Assembly: GCF_902713425.1 (NCBI RefSeq)
Contig: NC_081209.1
Coordinates: 8,194,897 to 8,258,896 of the forward strand
Direction of reading: 5' to 3'
Source: Acipenser ruthenus
Taxonomy: Eukaryota > Chordata > Actinopteri > Acipenseriformes > Acipenseridae
Length of the DNA stretch: 64,000 nucleotides
A program made the translations under genes and the position numbers. The notes beneath the pieces were generated by a model. It was not told the DNA's origin and searched no databases. It was given only the letters and a program-made list of their open reading frames with translations. Each line of letters starts with the position of its first letter. Within the stretch, counting starts at the first letter, position 1. Shown here one piece after another: positions 26,931-37,323 of the stretch.

Positions 26931-27492
26931 CCCCGCAGTTTTCATGGTGTCTAGAATGATTAATGTTTTTAGTGATTAGTACACACAGTTTCTTTCAGCC
27001 TCGGATTTGCAGCTACTCCAAAGAGGATTAACAACACGATCGGATTCTGTACAGACGAGGGTGCATTTATTTGAAAATGCTTACCGTTGCCTGTGGTTTC
27101 CCAGCTGTGAATATCTATAAAAAAACTTTAAAGGTGTGATGATTTCACTGCCACCCGCTGTATAGTATGACTACAGATGACCATCAAATCACGGTGCAGT
27201 ATCGTAAACACACTTCACCTGACTCAACTGTGCAGTCAGTTTTGCTTTTGCTTTATATTCCTCGTCAGAACTGTCATAATGTATTTTTTTTAAATCTCTG
27301 TTCTTCGTCAGATTAGTTGCAGTACAAGTCGTATATCAGTTTCCCTCTGCAGACTGAATATGGTATTTGTAATGATTCTTTTCTAAACTCGTCTCGCTTC
27401 AATAGGATTGCTGCAGCTTCTCTCTCGCAGTTTAAATCTCTTTCTCCAACATCCTACTCTGAGCGCGAGCTTCAAATCCGCACTGCTTCCCT

Positions 27493-27538
27493 CACGTGTA
27501 CAGCATAACCCCGCCCACGGGAAGAGATCACGCCCAAT
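27493..27538 (-). promoter_or_regulatory. E-box, GC-box and CCAAT cluster
   Basis: CACGTG (27493-27498), CCCCGCCC (27509-27516) and CCAAT (27534-27538) fall within 46 nt in a locally GC-rich patch. This could be an alternative or more distal promoter of the smoothelin-like gene, or a divergent promoter. No transcript evidence is visible. Confidence 0.3.
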
Positions 27539-27969
27539 CATAAATAAGGAAAAGAAAGTGGAACCACGCATAAAGGTGAACACAGATGCCCAATTGGTCA
27601 GATTGAATGGTTTATCTCGCCCTTTTACAGAAAGAGCTTTTGGGGGCTGTAGTCATTCTGGAGTTGCCACTATCGAGAGACAGGTGCACTTTAACCCACA
27701 TTTTTTCTTATTAATAAAATAAATTATTCAACTGTCTTGATAATCGCGAAAAAAGATTTAACAGTTATTTTTTTGGAAATAATCTTACCAATTAGCTGCT
27801 GATGTGTCTAAATTGTACCACGATTATAATCGTATGTAGTACATACTTGTTTGCCTAAATCGCTGACCCATCACTCGACTGATTAATTTGTTATATATGA
27901 ATTGTGCGACATATAAAAGCTGCATCTCCCTGTTGCAAGATAAGAGCATTTGATATAGAGCAGGCAGTT

Positions 27970-28200
27970 GGAAGGTTCACAAAGAACGGTTTTCTTTTCT
28001 CCCACCCTACACAGCTGCTCCGCTCCCTCCACTGGTTCCCTATCGCTGCTCGCATACAATTCAAAACTCTTGTTCTCGCCTATCGCTGTCTCGACCTTTC
28101 TGCTCCCTCCTATCTCCAGAGTATCATTTCTCCCTACAACCCCATCTCGCCTCCTCCGCTCCTCCACCACCTTCAGATTAACTGTACCATTTTGAATAAA
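27970..28200 (+). mobile_element. L2/CR1-like LINE, C-terminal fragment
   Basis: The frame contains LHWFPIAARIQFKTLVLAY followed by RCLDLSAPSYLQSI. This is the familiar end of the reverse-transcriptase protein in L2/CR1-type fish LINEs (usually HWLPV..RI.FK.L.L.Y). The expected following RLLRSSTT motif is present in another frame near 28150, so the copy is frameshifted. Both ends are lost, and flanking sequence shows no target duplication. Confidence 0.7.
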
Positions 28201-29479
28201 AAGGCGCCCCCCAACGCATTCAACCTCGCAAGCACCTGCCTGCGTCTTTGTCAGCTACCTGGTCTGGGAACGTCACCACCCAGCATAACTGAATTACTAG
28301 CTCCACATTCGTTTCAGTAGTCTACACAGAGTTGGTTGCAGAACATTGAAAGGACAGTCATGTGAACGTGACAAAAACGTGCTCACAAAAACCTCTAGAC
28401 AAGTTTCGCCTAAAATGCCCACTCTTTTGCTCTGATAACTTCTCTTATCTGTATATTTTTTAAGATCTATAAAGTGTCTTTATATAAAGAGCCCGCTGGT
28501 GATCTGCCGACCTGGTTTAGGTTTCTCTTATGTTGATAACATTGCACCGCTGTGCTTTATGGTACTGGCATTTACTTATACTGTATAAAGACACTTTAGC
28601 TGTAATTGACCAATCAGCTGCTTCCCCTAATGACTGACATGCTTTAAGTCTGGTGATGTATAGACCCTGAAGACGAGGTGAAAAAGCAGAGACTACCTGG
28701 AAGTAAGGCATACAGACTGCTTGGAAGTGAACTTCAGGGAAAAGATTGTTTGCCTTCTTTGGAGTTCTGTTTGGCATGTGTTGGAATGCATAATCCTTTC
28801 ACATTAGAACTGTACCACAAAATAGCTGTTACCCTTTTAAGGACTGGTAAAAAAAAATATCCCTGCTTGTCACAATTTTCTATTTACATTTTTAGAAATT
28901 TGAAAACAGTTTGTGACAACTCGAGAAGGAGTTTGAGAAGTTGCCCCTCCAAAACCTTGAAAAAACATATTTGCGTTATAAAATAGATATATAGATAGGA
29001 AACATATTGTGGTAAAACAAATCTTGCAAAGGACTCACTTTAGCAATTTTGAAAACAGAGCCATCATTTATTTTGTTAGTGTGTTGCTTACTGCTCTGCA
29101 GAATATGATTATGGTACTCTTCTTCTCCTCTTTTCCCTCCTCTTCTCAAGGCTGGATGTTTTGAGAGCATTGCTTCCTTGCTAGATAACAGAGCAGCCTG
29201 CCTGCTTTTACCTGTCCCAGCCCAAGGCACAGTATTTTTTTAACACAGATAATACTGACAGTAAACACACAACACAGACTATATAAATAGAGCAAAGCAT
29301 GTATTTCACTTGTATCTCAGTTTCTATAAAGCTCTTACCCCCCAATCTATTTGCTTAGGATGCATCTTGGTATTCTTAAATAGGTAATCGGCTTCAAATA
29401 TATGAAACTGTCTTTAATGAGCAAGTCAAGTTTCAGTCAGGACAACTGTTGTGATTAAAAACAGAATGTGAGAGTTTTA
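28200..29479. other. intergenic stretch without a recognised gene
   Basis: No exon, tRNA or complete element could be supported here. A CArG-like CCTTTTAAGG lies at 28833-28842 and an inverted ATAAAGTGTCTTTATA-type word at 28465 and 28583; neither proves a function. Confidence 0.5.
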
Positions 29480-29482
29480 TAA
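29480..29482. repeat. TAA target-site duplication, left
   Basis: TAA directly precedes the transposon tip CACCGTGTAAC and is repeated directly after the other tip at 31667-31669. Confidence 0.5.
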
Positions 29483-29640
29483 CACCGTGTAACAATTTAT
29501 TTTTATTTTTTTTGTTCCTGGGTAGTAAGTGTTATTTCCTAATTGCTTATGCCTCAAAAGTATAGAAAATGGCTATTATTCCCCACAAACTTTGCTTTTG
29601 TGACCAGGACAGTGATATTTTGAAATTTACCTATTTTCCA
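29483..29640 (+). repeat. transposon left terminal inverted repeat
   Basis: It pairs with 31521-31666. Apart from an added T-rich stretch near 29498-29513 and a few single differences, the arms match throughout, for example CCACAAACTTTGCTTTTG against its exact complement. Confidence 0.88.
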
Positions 29641-29714
29641 GAACATTCCAGATAGATTCAGTGCTGAGTAAACTTGGAGTAACTTCTAGAACTTTCCAGT
29701 AATATAAATAGTAG

Positions 29715-29722
29715 TATAAATA
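29715..29722 (+). promoter_or_regulatory. TATA box of the transposase gene
   Basis: TATAAATA lies 80 nt upstream of the transposase ATG and about 30 nt before a TCAGTTTAG initiator-like word. Confidence 0.5.
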
Positions 29723-29794
29723 CAGGGGCCTTAAGCCCACCAGTTCAGTTTAGTTCCAGCTGCCTAAGTGGATACATATCTGCATTTTTCTGAG

Positions 29795-30002
29795 ATGGCA
29801 TCAAGAGGCTGCAAGCATCCGGCAGACGCATTTTGCTATGTCTGCGGCCAATTTATCAAGACAAGAGCGAAAAAGTACTCCGTGGAAGCATCTGCTAAGA
29901 TATGTGAGGCCTACAAGGCATATTTCGGCATGCCTGTCGGGGATCAAGACAAACCCTGGGCACCTCATTTCACCTGCGAGCACTGCAAAAAAACTCTGGA
30001 AG
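29795..30002 (+). CDS. transposase-like gene, exon 1
   Basis: The ATG at 29795 opens MASRGCKHPADAFCYVCGQF. Two CxxC pairs (CYVC and CEHC) with nearby cysteine and histidines look like an N-terminal zinc-binding or DNA-binding module. The exon ends at donor GTAAGA (30003) after KKTLE. An ATG nine codons upstream at 29768 is in frame, but the conserved part starts at 29795. Confidence 0.65.
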
Positions 30003-30190
30003 GTAAGATGGACAATTGTTGCTCGGAATTTTATGTTATAAAATTTGTTAAAATTTTTAAAATTGTAAAAGTTTTTAATTTTAAAATGTTTTACAATTTT
30101 CAATGTTATTGAAAAAATATATCATATATGAAAAATGTTGCGAGAATCTCTTACACATTAGTCATGGGTGAAATAAATGTATTGTTGTAG
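30003..30190 (+). other. transposase gene intron
   Basis: Donor GTAAGA and acceptor TTGTAG bound 188 nt of very AT-rich sequence with AAAATTT-type inverted words. Splicing joins LE to GWYRGEKRAMKF without loss of frame. Confidence 0.6.
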
Positions 30191-31430
30191 GATGGTACAG
30201 AGGGGAAAAGAGAGCCATGAAGTTCGCTATCCCAAGAATTTGGCGGGAACCCACTGACCACTCAAGCAACTGCTACTTCTGCATGGTGGACCCTGTCAAA
30301 CGTCGGACTGGCAAGAATTCACCTGCTATCACGTATCCGGACCTTCCTTCATCGCCCCGGTGCCACACTGCCATGAGCTCCCCGTATCCACTCCTCCGGA
30401 GAGAGAGCAGCCGTCTTTAGAAGAGAGCAGCAAGTCAGAGAGCGAGGAAGACATTGTAGATCCAGATGACAATTTCAGAGGTGGAGCTGAGAAGAGAAAC
30501 CCATACTACCCCAACCAAAAAGACCTCAACGACTTGATTAGAGATCTTGGTCTCACCAAGTCCAATGCCGAGCTTTTGAAGTCTAGGCTCAAGCAGTGGA
30601 ACTTGTTGGATGAAAGTGTGCAAGTCGCAGATCAGAGGAAGCGTCATCAACCTTTTTCCAGCTTCTTCACCCATCAAGATGGGCTCTGCTTCTGCCGCAA
30701 TGTGACCAGTCTGTTCGAGGCAATCGGAATCGCCTGTACCCAGAATGAGTGGCGCCTCTTCATTGACAGCTCATCCAGGAGCCTCAAAGCTGTGCTGCTC
30801 CATAATGGTAACAAGTACCTGTCTCTTCCCCTGGCTCACTCGGTGCACCTCAAAGAGGATTACAACAGCATCAAGACCTTGCTGGACGCCTTGAAGTATG
30901 ATGAGTACGGCTGGGAGGTCATAGGAGACTTCAAAATGGTGGCATTCCTGATGGGTCTCCAAGGCGGTTTTACCAAGTTTCCCTGCTATCTTTGCCTTTG
31001 GGACAGCAGGGACACCAAGCCGCACTACCACAGGCGGGACTGGCCACAGCGGACCGAGTTCTTTGTGGGGAGGAACAACATCAAGTGGGAGCCACTGGTG
31101 GACCCCCGGAAAGTGCTGATGCCACCACTGCACATCAAATTGGGCCTTATGAAACAATTTGTCAGAGCTCTAGATAAGGAGTCGGCAGCCTTCAAGTACC
31201 TTCAAGACTTCTTCCCTAAGCTGTCTGAGGCAAAGGTCAAAGCCGGTGTCTTCGTCAGACCACAGATAAAGAAGATCCTGGAGTGCAATGAATTGCAGGG
31301 TATACTGGACTTTGAACGCCGCTACCAAGGACAGAATAACGAGAACATGATGGGAGACTGCATTTGGGGGCTGATTCGTGAAAGTGATTTACAGTATAAT
31401 CGTAAATCTCGAAAAACTACTCACTTCTAA
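30191..31430 (+). pseudogene. transposase-like gene, exon 2, broken
   Basis: The exon starts GWYRGEKRAMKFAIPRIWRE, with CYFC nearby. It switches frame near 30345-30355 (PDLPSS side to APVPHCHELP side). From 30360 a long frame runs to TAA at 31428-31430. Visible motifs are FIDSSSRSLKAVLLHNG (possible first catalytic Asp), GDFKMVAFLMGL (possible second Asp), FPCYLCLWDSRDT with a downstream H (C..C..H insert) and MPPLHIKLGLMKQF. Near 31293-31302 the text jumps from KKILECNE to ILDFERRYQGQ. From memory, full copies have roughly 90 extra residues there, including a GERFHQD segment that could hold the catalytic Glu. The frameshift and that loss make this copy inactive. Family assignment beyond transposase-like is uncertain. 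Confidence 0.75.
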
Positions 31431-31520
31431 GTCTTAACTTCTTAAGTTAATTTGGATTCATATGTTGTTTTTTTCTGACTTTATGTGAACGAAAAGACAC
31501 AAATTCGCCCGTTTTCTTAT

Positions 31521-31666
31521 TGGAAATAGGTAAATTTCAAAATATCACTGTCCTGGTCACAAAAGCAAAGTTTGTGGGGAATAATAGCCATTTTCTATAC
31601 TTTTGAGGCATAAGCAATTAGGAAATAACACTTACTACCCAGGAACAAAAATTGTGTTACATAGTG
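31521..31666 (-). repeat. transposon right terminal inverted repeat
   Basis: This is the inverted partner of 29483-29640, ending in GTTACATAGTG at the outer tip. Confidence 0.88.
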
Positions 31667-31669
31667 TAA
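31667..31669. repeat. TAA target-site duplication, right
   Basis: TAA follows the right transposon tip and matches 29480-29482. A 3-bp match could be chance. Confidence 0.5.
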
Positions 31670-33017
31670 TTTATACTTTTATAATGAAGCTTGACGTGAA
31701 TGTGGGAGTTACCTCTTTAGTCCAATGGCTGTTTGACTTTTGCAATGGTTACAAGGATCGTCCTGTCAATCAAATTCAGATAATAATTATTATGATGTAT
31801 TTATTTGGCAGGTAACCTAACCTTCTGCCTTATTACCAACCAAATACATTTTTCTGTGAACTGAAATGTTTGTGGGCTATTGAGTTTTTCCTTCACATCT
31901 TTTTTTAATTAGATTTGTTTATGGTAATATTAAACAAAGTGAATTCAATCTGAAATTGTGGCATATTTTACAGGATTCCTATGCACCATAAAACAACAAG
32001 GGTGGTTGAATACATTTTTGTGTCTCCGTATACCTTGTAAAAGCAAAACCGTCATTTTTGATTTGTTATTTTAATGAAAAAAGAAACTCAAAATATTTCT
32101 AAGGCCAGCCGATAAGTTGTTCCAAACAAACACTGCAGGGAACTAAATGAGAACGGTCTGTCATTCGCAATCTGCTTACCCGCTTAAAAAAGAAAACACG
32201 TTTATACCATTTACTGCATGGGAATGTTGTGGTCTCCCTTTCAAGCAATGACCTGTTATAACAAGTCTATTCCTCAGTTGAACAATACTTATTAAACTCT
32301 TTATCAGCAGTATGTGGCTCTGTGACGTGAAAACAAGGTGACCTAGGGGTTAGCTGAAATGTGAAAGAAGTAAGGCTTGCTTGGTAAAGTCCCTTCAATC
32401 TGGGTCACGAGGCAATGACCTGAAAAACACACCGCTCTAAAGAAATGGTCTTTTAAATATTCTGGGGGTAGAAAAGCATGCCAGAGACAGAGAGAGGGTA
32501 GGATTCGGATTCTTTTTAACGAAATAACTCGAGATATGCAGCAAAATAATTCTGGTTCCATTCCATGGGCAGTACCTTTAAAAAAAACAAGGGTGGAAAG
32601 ATACGTGCAATATACAATGCAATGTTATGAAATTATTTTAATAGACTTTAACATTAGTCTTAAACATGTTTTTTAGATCTGTTTACTTGCCTTAGCAGTG
32701 TGATCACTCGCCGCTATATCTTGGTTCTAAACTTTTATATATTAAATACGCGATAACTTCAGGGCTGGATGAGTGTACCGAAATAAACCGACTCCCTGCT
32801 CAACACCTTGTCGAGGTCTGCTTATACTAGCGAGGAAAACCATCCCCCCCCCGAGTTAAACGCAACCAACCATAACTTTATAACAAATTATGTTTGAACA
32901 CACCTTAGAAACAATTTTGTTGGCAGAGGATGTGGGTCGTTTTGGCGCCAGCGCCACAACGGGAGAATTTCAGCTGGCCGTAGCAATGAAAATAATGTGT
33001 ATTTCAAAACAATATCG

Positions 33018-33103
<86 letters not shown>

Positions 33104-33592
33104 TTATTATTAGTATTATTTCGAGACAGCTATTTTGAAAGTGCAGGTCTCTGTCAGTTTCATCGCAATGATAATTTGACAGCAGAGGATATTCCACTAG
33201 CGTTCTTGCAGTAGGGCGTTTATGAGTGAGGGTCGCCAGTATTTACAGTTGCAGGGGGAACATGTTAGGTCCTCAGGAGCACATGAGTTTACACTGCCAT
33301 CTGGCGGCAGGTCTAGGGACCTGACTTATCATTGCCCAGCCGCGCGCCATAAAACACTTCTCACGTTCAAATAATTCAAAAATATTAAATGGAAATATGC
33401 ATTGCAAAAGCTGGCCTCTCACTTGTAACTAGCAACTGTGAAATCTTTTTTTGCTGGCAGAGAAGGTCATTTTGAAAGGGGTTGCGAATGAATGTGCACA
33501 GTCTCTGAAAGAATGTGTGGTGCGTTGTTCGTCGAGCCAGTCAATGATCATAACTGTACATGTGTACATCTAACTAATTAATTGTATGGCGG
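31670..33592. other. intergenic stretch between transposon and tRNA cluster
   Basis: No gene is recognised. It includes the (TA)n run at 33023-33101. Part of 33290-33410 resembles 34396-34510 (shared words TATCATT.CCCA and ACACTT..CACGTTCAAATAA), so the edge of the duplicated tRNA region may begin near 33290. Confidence 0.5.
33023..33101. repeat. (TA)n microsatellite
   Basis: About 39 TA units. Confidence 0.97.
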
Positions 33593-33674
33593 TGCGAGTT
33601 AGCCGGGTGGTTAAGGTAATGAAATGCTAATTAATTCCGATCTGCACGCGTGGATCGAATCCCATCTTCGTTGC
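33593..33674 (+). pseudogene. tRNA-Ser(GCT) pseudogene, diverged
   Basis: The block retains GCCGGGTGGTTAAGG, the anticodon loop region ATGCTAAT and a T-arm CACGCGTGGATCGAATCCCA. Its anticodon and acceptor stems have several mismatches. Downstream it shares the spacer GATTGACTTTTTTCGTTGTC with the Ser genes of the array, so it is a decayed relative and not a random hit. Confidence 0.75.
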
Positions 33675-33837
33675 AACTTTGATTGACTTTTTTCGTTGTC
33701 GCTTATCTTTTCACAAAAGTGTTTATATGTGAGTACAGGATTATATTTGGCTGCGTTTCGGATATCCCCCTCCAGTAAAAACATGCGACACAAACGCAGC
33801 CTAAACGTTTGTGTTACATGTGCTGAAAAATAATAAC

Positions 33838-33911
33838 AGGCACCGCTGGGATTCGAACCCAGGATCTCCTGTTTACTAGACAGGCGCTTTAACCATCTAA
33901 GCCACGGCGCC
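33838..33911 (-). tRNA. tRNA-Thr(AGT)
   Basis: The minus strand folds into a perfect cloverleaf. The acceptor GGCGCCG pairs with CGGTGCC (one G-T), the anticodon stem is CCTGT/ACAGG around loop CTAGTAA, and the T stem is CTGGG/CCCAG. A box TGGCTTAGATGG and B box GGTTCGAATCC are present, and a T5 terminator follows within 20 nt. It decodes ACU threonine codons. It is the only Thr gene in the window; the array units have lost it. Confidence 0.96.
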
Positions 33912-34173
33912 CTGCAGCAAGTCACTGAATCTGTGCCAGACGCCTGTGAAATGATTCGGATAAAGACCACGGCGCTTCTACCCCTATTACAATGCACCAT
34001 TCCAAAATGAAGTGGGGGAAAGTTTTGCAAATTAAACAAACATCATTCAAAAACGCATTAGTCTTTATGAAACCATTTCCGACCTTAGACATCGGAACTG
34101 CATTTTATTTCAGCTGACCGATTGTAATATGAAATCTGGTAGTTCACTTGATTTAAAAAAAATAGTAAAACTC

Positions 34174-34245
34174 AGGTCCCACCGAGATTTGAACTCGGAT
34201 CGCTGGATTCAGAGTCCAGAGTGCTAACCATTACACCATGGAACC
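34174..34245 (-). tRNA. tRNA-Gln(CTG), leader copy
   Basis: The 72-nt cloverleaf is complete. The acceptor is GGTTCCA/TGGGACC, the anticodon stem CTGGA/TCCAG surrounds loop CTCTGAA, and the T stem is CCGAG/CTCGG. The gene reads CAG glutamine codons. T4 and T8 runs follow it on the minus strand as Pol III terminators. It sits 262 nt from the Thr gene, in the same orientation. Confidence 0.96.
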
Positions 34246-34762
34246 GCAGTGAACACCACGTAGGTGGATGGTTTGTCAGCTGTCAAATGCCCCCGCTGAC
34301 GACCCCTGGACCGCAAGGCGTTATCCCCCATCTGCAGGTAACCGTCTAACAGCATGCATTTGTCCAGGTTGAATTTAAAATGCGATGTTTTTATTTTTTA
34401 GTTCATATTAGAAACTGCTGGCAGGTGTGGCGAACTGAACTATCATTACCCAACAGCACGACATAGAACACTTGACACGTTCAAATAATACGAAAAATAT
34501 TATTTGCAAATATATGTATTGCATATTTATATTTAAATAACAGCGGTACTGACAACACACTGTGACAGAAATAAACATTTCCTCCTTTCGCAGCGACAAA
34601 GTCTGCATTTATAGTTCAATAATTCGTTTTTTTTCCCGGCAAATATGGTGCAGAGGTAAGTAAATAATTGGTTATGATACAGATTAATTAGGATACGATT
34701 AGAGTGGGTATGGCTTTTAAAGTATTACATCTTAATGTATTAAACTGTTTTTGCTGTCCTGA

Positions 34763-34835
34763 GCCCGGATAGCTCAGTCGGTAGAGCATCAGACTTTTAA
34801 TCTGAGGGTCCAGGGTTCAAGTCCCTGTTCGGGCG
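34763..34835 (+). tRNA. tRNA-Lys(TTT), leader copy
   Basis: All stems are intact: GCCCGGA/TTCGGGC, GCTC/GAGC, TCAGA/TCTGA and CAGGG/CCCTG. Loop CTTTTAA gives anticodon TTT, which reads AAA lysine codons. A box TAGCTCAGTCGG and B box GGTTCAAGTCC are canonical, and a TTTT terminator follows in GTATTTTAA. Confidence 0.97.
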
Positions 34836-34934
34836 GCGAGTGTATTTTAAATAACTTTTTAATGAAGTGAAAGTTATTGGGCTAAACACAATGTTGTATT
34901 GTGTATATTGCCTATTTTTATCACCAAAACCCCC

Positions 34935-35073
34935 CCGGAACACTGGGTTGCGAAGGTTCAAAGACGACGAAAATTATACATATAATACAACTAAGTGAGG
35001 GTATCATAACACTATTGAAAAAACCCACCGAACCGACCTTTAACTGCCCATTCCGTGCAATAAAACTGTGTAT
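34935..35073 (+). repeat. inverted repeat, left arm
   Basis: It pairs with 37324-37460 on the other strand. The best core is 19 of 19 in TGAAAAAACCCACCGAACC, with CACTAT just before it, and ATACAACTAAGTG is also shared. The outer end CCGGAACAC is shared too. Confidence 0.85.
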
Positions 35074-35090
35074 TTATTTTGTTTTTATAT

Positions 35091-35092
<2 letters not shown>

Positions 35093-35182
<90 letters not shown>
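35093..35182. repeat. (TC)n microsatellite
   Basis: About 44 uninterrupted TC units start 20 nt after the left inverted-repeat arm. Confidence 0.97.
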
Positions 35183-35184
<2 letters not shown>

Positions 35185-35826
35185 TATTAGTATTTTAGCA
35201 GAACCATATTGATTAACATCGTTCTTCTCTTTTTCTTTATAGCGGAATATAGTGAGGCCTTCTTTCTACTTTGCAGGGCAGGAGGTGATAAAGTAACAGT
35301 ATTTGCACAAGTAGAACAATTGCAAAGGTCTGGAATTGATGGTAGCCCCTAACTGTAACAGTTATATGCGATTAAAAAAATAATAATAACACGTATATAT
35401 AGCTGCAACAGTTTCACAACATTAATTTTTTGCACAACTTTTTTGTTCTTCTTACTTACAATGATAAAAAATGTCTTTAAATGTATTTAACATTCATATA
35501 TGCCTATATTTGATACAAAATTGATACAATGCAATTCCGTGCAAAAGCAAGCAAACACACTACCTTACAATTATGTAGTTTACAACATGTAAGGAAAAAC
35601 GAGCAAACAAAGCAAAACAGTTTAGATTTTAATATTACGCAGGATGACTTCAAATACAGAAACCTTGATGCATTTCCCATTTTCTTCTTCAAAAAAATGA
35701 ATTCGTTTTTACATTGTGTGTCATATGCATAGGCTAAATAAATAAATAAAACAGAATAAACAAACAAACTAACAGTTTCGTTTTTATGTCTGAGTTTAAT
35801 TTGGGAGCCTCCTGTCTTGTCTAGTG

Positions 35827-35828
<2 letters not shown>

Positions 35829-35900
<72 letters not shown>

Positions 35901-35951
35901 GTGTGTGCGTGTGCGTGTGCGTGTGCGTGTGTGTGTGTGTGCGTGTGTGTG
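35829..35951. repeat. (TG)n microsatellite with CG interruptions
   Basis: A long GT run turns into a mixed GTGCGTGTGCGT pattern towards its right end. Alternating purine-pyrimidine sequence of this kind can adopt Z-DNA. Confidence 0.97.
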
Positions 35952-36898
35952 AATACGAGAGAGAAATGAAACAATGTATTCTTGCTCTAAATGAGTGGCT
36001 GCTATATTAAACTATGTAACAATGTAATGCCTGAGAAAGCACTGAACCCTTGAAACAATGCATCGAATTGAAGTATTTGGCTGAAACGCTGTAACTAACA
36101 GACAGCAATAGTTTGTGCAATATGAGAATTGAAACGAAATTGTGTTTTAAATAAATTTGACTATTTTACATCCCTGGCATTTTTATTGTGTGTTTGTGTT
36201 GTACTTGGTCAAGACCTTATCCTCTGTACCAAATAAAATAACCTAGTGCTAACGACCTAAAATCTTTAACTTAATCTGAAGGTAGTGCCTTCAGTGGCAT
36301 ATATGGCTAACAGAAATTATATTTTAAACCCAGTTTAGCCCTCGCTACAGTATGACCTTTATTGCTAATAAGTAGCGGAATGTTTAGTCACCAACGCGGT
36401 ATTTACTGTTGAAGTCTAATTGAATATACGGCTTTCAAATGTGGAGCCATGCACAAAACCTGTGATTTTTAATCAATTTGCATGGCTTTTCAGTATTAGA
36501 AGGCTATCTAGATTAGAACCCCTGGGGGTTATTTTTGAGTTTTACGGTTTCTTATTAATCCTTCGAGATTTCAACGTGTATTTATGGTGGTTTAGTCTGC
36601 TGTTTAAAAAGGTTCTTTGTATACTATTTGGAACCCCTGAAATACGGTTTCTTGGAATAACTTTTTCAAGAGTGTAAGATTTTTAAACCTCACGATTATG
36701 TTTTAGAACATTCCCGGAAGGTATTAGTAATAAATCAGACACTTAACGCAAGTGTAGCCCATCAATCAACAAAATCTTAACTTCCAGTACAGTACCAAAT
36801 ATTAAGCCATAGCAGTCAAAACGAATGGTTATTACCCGTTCCCAATGGTAAATTGGGCGCGGTCTGGAGTTTCTGCGTCAAGCAGTTTTGTCTCTTAA

Positions 36899-37133
36899 TT
36901 ATTCATTATTATTAATTAGTCATTTTAACAGACGCTTCTATCCAAAGCGACTTCCAGAGACTAGGGGTGAACTATGCATCAGAGTCTCCTCCAATAGGAC
37001 CTCGGTTTTATGTTTCAAAGACGGAGCACAAGGAGATTAAGTGATTTGCTCTGGGTCACACAAAGTGTGAGTTGGGATTTGAACCGGGAACCATCTGATA
37101 TGAATCCTTTGTCTTTAATCACTGGGCCACCTT
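36899..37133 (-). mobile_element. tRNA-derived SINE, fish type, second copy
   Basis: On the minus strand it starts GGTGGCCCAGTGATTAAAG, has B-box-like GGTTCAAATCCC, an internal AAAACCGAGGTCCTATTGGA module and ends CTTTGGATAGAAGCGTCTGT with an AATAATAAT tail. It is longer than the copy at 4642-4820 because that one lacks the internal module. Confidence 0.72.
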
Positions 37134-37323
37134 ACCCAAGCTTCATCGAATACCTTGCTAATTCACATTTTCTCGACACTCGCTCAGGTAATTCTTAGCC
37201 GAGTGCATGACAATTCGTCCAATAATTACACTGTAGACTAATATTCTGTGCACAGAGGAAGCACATTTACTAATGTAACAGGAGGAGGGAGGAGGATATT
37301 TGGTCTTTTTTGATATTTTGTCT

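Larger units (their letters stand above)
29483..31666 (+). mobile_element. CACTA-like (CMC?) DNA transposon, 2.18 kb
   Basis: The two ends are inverted copies of each other over about 150 bp. The left tip is CACCGTGTAAC and the right tip, read on the minus strand, is CACTATGTAAC. This resembles the CACTA/EnSpm-Chapaev group, as does the 3-bp TAA duplication. Inside is a two-exon gene with its own TATA box. I recognise the protein as one found in many near-identical copies in fish and arthropod genomes; placing it in CMC is inference from the tips. The element is dead for at least two reasons in its gene, but its near-matching ends suggest a fairly recent insertion. Confidence 0.75.

Noticed and set aside
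33611-34039. 142-codon minus-strand open frame
   Set aside because: Its middle (APWLRWLKRLSSKQEILGS) is the translation of the tRNA-Thr gene, and the rest is spacer shared with the array.
35504-35974. 156-codon frame with a His-Thr-rich start
   Set aside because: The His-Thr stretch is a translated (TG)n microsatellite.
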